DNA of 18,339 nt from JBQCDV01 sp051960855 (GTDB lineage Bacteria > Actinomycetota > Actinomycetes > JAJZTN01). Position numbers and translations under genes: made by a program. Position 1 is the first letter of the stretch; every line of letters begins with the position of its first letter. The notes beneath the pieces are model-generated. The model had not been told where the DNA came from. It searched no databases and saw only the letters and a program-made list of their open reading frames with translations. Positions 15,259 to 18,339 of this stretch are shown piece after piece. The stretch covers positions 1 to 18,339 of the forward strand of contig JBQCDV010000067.1 in assembly GCA_051960855.1 (NCBI GenBank), read 5' to 3'.

Positions 15259-15626
15259 CAGGCGTCACCCCGGCGGTGCAGCGGCACCACGGTGGGACGG
15301 TCGGGACGGTCCGATTCCCGAACGACGCGCAGCGCGTCCTCGCCGTTCGAAAGGGTCCCGCTTGCGTAGCTCAGGTCCGGAGAGTCGCCGTCGTCGAGCG
15401 GCGAGATCGGGAAGGGCCCCTGCTGGGCCTCGAGGACGTGGGCCATCGCCAGGACGCTGGCGCGGTGGTGACGGACGAGCTCGATCAGCTCGGAGACGGA
15501 CTCGGCAACGACGTACTTCTTGCCGTCCACGAGGGTGACGACCGTGTCGGGGGTCGCTTCGGCCCGCTCGATGAGGTCGGGGTTCAGCGCGAACTCCGGC
15601 CCGTTCAGGCGCGTCAGCAGGATCAC
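15258..15626 (-). CDS. flbD: FlbD-family flagellar protein with C-terminal extension
   Basis: Small flagellar protein usually found between hook genes and motA; its biochemical role is not well defined. Here the family part covers residues 1-60 (MILLTRLNGPEFALNPDLIE, then VVTLVDGKKYVVAESVSELI). The protein is 122 residues instead of the usual 60-80, with an acidic then basic extension of about 60 residues (with a DRPDRPT repeat coded by a 9-base direct repeat). GTG 15626 has AAGGA eight bases upstream, and motA starts inside its stop. It is the first gene of the minus-strand run: the next gene upstream is divergent. This is the NtrC-unrelated FlbD of Gram-positive flagellar operons, not the Caulobacter regulator of the same name. 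Confidence 0.9.
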   Translation of the reverse strand: MILLTRLNGPEFALNPDLIERAEATPDTVVTLVDGKKYVVAESVSELIELVRHHRASVLAMAHVLEAQQGPFPISPLDDGDSPDLSYASGTLSNGEDALRVVRESDRPDRPTVVPLHRRGDA

Positions 15627-15714
15627 GGCGTCCGTCCTTGGATCGTGCGTGCGGGGCCGGCGCGAGCAGCAGCAGCGGGCCGGCGGCGAGAGCCGTCCGT
15701 GGCCCTCGTGCTCC

Positions 15715-15741
15715 TCATCGGGCGCGAGACGGAGGACCTGA
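15715..15741 (-). promoter_or_regulatory. Weak sigma-28-like element before flbD
   Basis: On the minus strand TCAGGTCC (15741-15734), an 11-base spacer and CCCGATGA (15722-15715) match the FliA consensus at 4 of 8 and 6 of 8 positions. It shares TCA and CCGATG at the same spacing with the element before fliM. It would give a leader of roughly 80 bases to flbD. The 141-base interval to the divergent dioxygenase gene must hold both promoters; nothing else clear was seen in it. Confidence 0.22.
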
Positions 15742-15755
15742 GGCGTTTGGATCAG

Positions 15756-15770
15756 TACGCTGCGAACGTG
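15756..15770 (+). promoter_or_regulatory. TAnnnT -10 box with leaderless start of the dioxygenase gene
   Basis: TACGCT at 15756-15761 is followed by six bases and the GTG start at 15768. There is no Shine-Dalgarno in the short space between. This is the same TAnnnT-N6-GTG layout as before the histidine kinase gene. No convincing -35 box was found. Confidence 0.45.
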
Positions 15771-16628
15771 GACGACACCTCGCAGCGCCCGCTCGAAGAC
15801 AGCGTCGAACGCGACTTCAGCACCGCGATGTCCTATGGCGACTACCTGTGCCTCGACCAGCTGCTGTCAGCGCAGAAGCCGTTGAGCGTGCCGTTCCGCC
15901 ACGACGAGATGCTGTTCATCATCCAGCACCAGACCTCGGAGCTGTGGCTCAAGCTGATGCTGCACGAGCTGCGGTCGGCGCGGGAGCTGCTGCGGGCCGA
16001 CGACCTGCGCCCGGCTCTCAAGCGGCTTGCGCGGGTGAAGTACATCCAGACCCAGCTCACGGAGCAGTGGTCGGTCCTGGCGACCCTCACGCCGAGTGAG
16101 TACGCGGAGTTCCGTCGCTTTCTGGCCACGTCCTCCGGCTTCCAGTCGTGGCAGTACCGGGCCGTGGAGTTCCTGCTCGGCAACAAGAACCGCGACATGC
16201 TGCAGGTCTTCGACCACGACCGCCCGGCGCAGGCGGTGCTGGCCGAGCTGCTGGGCCAGCCGAGCCTGTACGACGAGTTCCTCGCCTTCCTGCACCGGGC
16301 CGGCCACGAGATCCCCGCCGACCGGCTGGACCGGGACTGGAGCGAGCCCTACCACTTCTCCCCGGAGCTGGTGCCCACCTTCACGGCCATCTACGAGCAC
16401 TCGCACGACCACTGGATGGCGTACGAGACCTGCGAGGAGCTCATCGACCTGGAGGACAACTTCCAGCTCTGGCGGTTCCGGCACCTCAAGACCGTGGAGC
16501 GCATCATCGGCTCGAAACGCGGGACGGGCGGCTCCAGTGGCGTGCCGTTCCTGCGGCGCGCGCTCGACCTCACGTTCTTCCCGGAGCTCTACGCCGTGCG
16601 CAGCGAGATCCAGGACGTCGACGTCTGA
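15768..16628 (+). CDS. kynA: Tryptophan 2,3-dioxygenase
   Basis: Heme enzyme that opens the indole ring of L-tryptophan with O2 to N-formylkynurenine, the first step of the kynurenine route. The 286-residue protein is of normal bacterial size. Active-site parts are all visible: FIIQHQTSELW with the distal His54, the heme-ligand His239 in RFRHLKTVERIIG, and the substrate-carboxylate loop GTGGSSGVPFL at 252-262. HSHDHWMAYETCEELI and LIDLEDNFQLW precede the heme ligand as expected. GTG 15768 is chosen from the -10 box and because family similarity begins near residue 15. No kynureninase or formamidase gene is adjacent; the neighbours are divergent flbD and a converging pair of unrelated genes. 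Identity is firm. Confidence 0.98.
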   Translation: MDDTSQRPLEDSVERDFSTAMSYGDYLCLDQLLSAQKPLSVPFRHDEMLFIIQHQTSELWLKLMLHELRSARELLRADDLRPALKRLARVKYIQTQLTEQWSVLATLTPSEYAEFRRFLATSSGFQSWQYRAVEFLLGNKNRDMLQVFDHDRPAQAVLAELLGQPSLYDEFLAFLHRAGHEIPADRLDRDWSEPYHFSPELVPTFTAIYEHSHDHWMAYETCEELIDLEDNFQLWRFRHLKTVERIIGSKRGTGGSSGVPFLRRALDLTFFPELYAVRSEIQDVDV

Positions 16629-16651
16629 GGCAGCCGCTGGCTCCCGTCAGG

Positions 16652-16969
16652 TCACGTCAGGTCGTCGGGATCCATCACCCGGGTGCCGATGCGGTCGATG
16701 CGCATCACGACCCGCTCCTCGGGATCGGGGCAGCACACCAGGGAGTCCTTCTCCAGCCAGTCGCTCGCGGGCAGCTGCCGCTGCTTGGCGGGGAGCAGTG
16801 GCAACACGGCCTGCAGCGCGAAGATGCAGAAGTGCTTCCCCTCCGGCAGCCGCAGCTCGGCGCTGTTGACCAGCTCGAAGTAGTCACCCACCGCGAGCCC
16901 GCACACCGACCGGCCCTCGATCCGCTCCACGGTGACACGCAGGTCGTAGAGCTGCATCGACTCGCTCAT
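16652..16969 (-). CDS. TIGR04076-like small protein of unknown function
   Basis: A 105-residue soluble protein with three or four cysteines. The order of features recalls the TIGR04076 family: an N-terminal strand LYDLRVTVERIEG, a Cys in SVCGLAVGDYF, a LPEGKHFCIFAL segment, LEKDSLVCCPDP and a final RVVMRIDRIG strand. That family has no established function. ATG 16969 overlaps the stop of the DUF885 gene as ATGA and has GGAAGGAG just upstream, so the start is well supported and the pair is probably one operon. The gene converges on the tryptophan dioxygenase gene with only 23 bases between. The family call is from memory of the pattern. Confidence 0.75.
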   Translation of the reverse strand: MSESMQLYDLRVTVERIEGRSVCGLAVGDYFELVNSAELRLPEGKHFCIFALQAVLPLLPAKQRQLPASDWLEKDSLVCCPDPEERVVMRIDRIGTRVMDPDDLT

Positions 16970-18339
16970 CCCGACTCCTTCCCCAGCAGGTCGCGCAGTG
17001 GTCCGAGCCCCATCGGGCCAAGGCGGAGCGCGCGCATGTGGAACTCTTTGAGGTCGAACCCGGGGCGCCGTTCGGCCTCGGCCCGCACCTCGCGCCAGAG
17101 CCTCGCGCCGACACGGAAGGCGAGCGCCTGCGCGGGCCACCCCAGGTAGCGGTCGACCTCGAACGTCGCTGTCGTCGCGTCGGCGCCCGCAGCCTGGCGG
17201 AGGACGTCGACGCCGAGCTCAGGGGTCCAGCGGGTCGCCTCGGTGAAGCCGTTGGCCCTCGGGATCGGCAGCCCGAGGTGCAGCCCCAGGTCGATGACGA
17301 TGCGAGCGGCCCGCCACCGCTGCCCGTAGAGCATGCCGAGCCGCTCCCCCGGCCCGTGCAGCAGGCCGAGCTCGTCCGAGAGCCGCTCGGCGTAGTGGGC
17401 CCAGCCCTCGACGTAGCCGTGGACGTGGGCAAGGGATCGCTGCCAGGGATGCAGACCGGGCTCGGCCATCGCGACGGCGATCTGGAGGTGGTGCCCGGGG
17501 ACTCCCTCGTGGTGCACGGTGGTGACCTCGCGCCAGAGGAACGACGTCCCGTCGGCTGGCGGCGCCCACCAGATGCGACCCGGCCGGGAGAAGGACGCGT
17601 CCGGCGGCGAGTAGTACATGACACCCGATGTCGTGGGCGCGATCCGGCACTCAGCGCGGCGGGCGACCGGCGGCAGGTTGAAGTGGCTGCCGTCGATCGT
17701 GTCGGTCACCTCGTCGACCCGGCCCTGCAGCCACGCGAGCAGCAGGTCGGGTTCGCTCAGTTGCTGCTCCGGGTCGGCATCGAGCAGAGCGGCCGCCTCC
17801 TCGATGGAGTCGGCGCCGAGCTCCGTCGCTACCGCACGCATCTCCGCGGTCAGACGCTCGAGCTCCTCCCAGCCGAAGGCGTAGGTCTCGTCGAGGTCGA
17901 CGTCGTCGCCGAGGAACGCGCGTGCCGTCACCCCGTACCGGTCCCGACCGACGCCGTCCTCCTCGGGCACCAGCGGGAGCAGCTCGGTGCGGAGGAACTC
18001 CGCGAAACGCAGCGTCGCGGCGGTCGCGCCGGCGGCGGCGTCGGCCCCGGCGACGTTCAGCTCGCCGCCCACCCCGCGAGTCCCCGCGGCGCCGTTCGCA
18101 GCGAGGGAGTCCCGGAACAGCCTGCCGTAAAAGTCGTCCCTGCTGGGGTCAACCCAGCGCTCACACTGCTCTGCCATAACGCGGATCTGTCGAGCGGCGA
18201 CGAGATGACCCTGCGCGGCCGACTCCCGCAGCGTCTCGGCGTAGTCGCCCAGCGCCTGTGGCACGAGCCGGAGGTGGTCGACGACCCGCTGCCACTGCTC
18301 CGGCGTCTCGTGCGGCAGGTTGTCGAAGACCTCGCGCAC
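16966..18339 (-). CDS. DUF885 metallopeptidase-like protein (N-terminus outside window)
   Basis: The visible 457 residues are the C-terminal three quarters or so of a DUF885-family protein. The hallmark is HHEGVPGHHLQ at visible residues 276-286, a HE-x3-GHH pattern resembling gluzincin zinc sites, followed about 30 residues later by EGWAHYAE, whose Glu is a plausible third metal ligand. MYYSPPD and RPGRIWWAP before it are also typical. These proteins are usually annotated as uncharacterised or as dipeptidyl peptidase-like hydrolases, often secreted; whether this one has a signal peptide cannot be seen. A GTG coincides with the window edge but similarity suggests that the gene continues. It overlaps the downstream small gene as ATGA. 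Peptidase activity is inferred from the motif. Confidence 0.93.
   Translation of the reverse strand: MREVFDNLPHETPEQWQRVVDHLRLVPQALGDYAETLRESAAQGHLVAARQIRVMAEQCERWVDPSRDDFYGRLFRDSLAANGAAGTRGVGGELNVAGADAAAGATAATLRFAEFLRTELLPLVPEEDGVGRDRYGVTARAFLGDDVDLDETYAFGWEELERLTAEMRAVATELGADSIEEAAALLDADPEQQLSEPDLLLAWLQGRVDEVTDTIDGSHFNLPPVARRAECRIAPTTSGVMYYSPPDASFSRPGRIWWAPPADGTSFLWREVTTVHHEGVPGHHLQIAVAMAEPGLHPWQRSLAHVHGYVEGWAHYAERLSDELGLLHGPGERLGMLYGQRWRAARIVIDLGLHLGLPIPRANGFTEATRWTPELGVDVLRQAAGADATTATFEVDRYLGWPAQALAFRVGARLWREVRAEAERRPGFDLKEFHMRALRLGPMGLGPLRDLLGKESG

Noticed and set aside
16614..16625. 12-base palindrome GACGTCGACGTC at the end of the dioxygenase gene
   Set aside because: It encodes Asp-Val-Asp-Val at the C-terminus and is easily produced by GAC GTC codon repetition; no second copy was noticed.
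16627..16645. Bidirectional terminator between the dioxygenase and TIGR04076-like genes
   Set aside because: Only a 4-bp AGCC/GGCT stem with a mismatch and two further pairs; too weak to call.

Overview
The window is very GC-rich, with strong G/C at third codon positions, frequent GTG starts, and TAnnnT boxes placed six bases before GTG starts. Together with the protein types this points to a motile, high-GC actinobacterium. I cannot place the genus from sequence alone. No rRNA, tRNA, CRISPR array, insertion sequence or phage gene was seen. Coding density is close to complete and no gene-free stretch reaches 300 bases.

Left edge (1-2621, + strand): the 3' part of a HoxN/NixA-type nickel/cobalt permease, a perfect 9-bp hairpin over its stop codon, then a soluble GAF-GAF sensor histidine kinase whose end overlaps the end of the converging response regulator gene.

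Centre (2606-15626, - strand): one compact flagellar gene run, read right to left: flbD, motA, motB, fliL, fliM, fliN, fliO, fliP, fliQ, fliR, flhB, flhA, an FlhF-like protein, a PilZ protein, a small membrane protein and a NarL-type response regulator. It supplies the stator (MotAB, FliL), part of the C-ring (FliM, FliN), and the complete membrane part of the flagellar type III export gate (FliOPQR, FlhBA). The tail adds a degenerate FlhF-like protein, a c-di-GMP reader and a transcription regulator. Most junctions are ATGA, GTGA or TGATG overlaps or gaps of a few bases. The two exceptions, fliL/fliM and flhB/flhA, both hold inverted repeats, and fliL/fliM also holds a sigma-28-like promoter candidate. 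Rod, hook, filament, FliF/FliG and chemotaxis genes are not here, so they must lie elsewhere.

Right edge (15768-18339): divergent from flbD is a tryptophan 2,3-dioxygenase gene on the + strand. Converging on it from the right edge are a DUF885 metallopeptidase-like gene (5' end outside the window) and a small TIGR04076-like gene overlapping it by ATGA.

Most of the window is recognisable housekeeping or motility content. The least ordinary parts are the FlhF-like protein that has lost its P-loop, the translationally chained PilZ/membrane protein/response regulator tail, and the inverted repeats inside the otherwise tightly packed operon.
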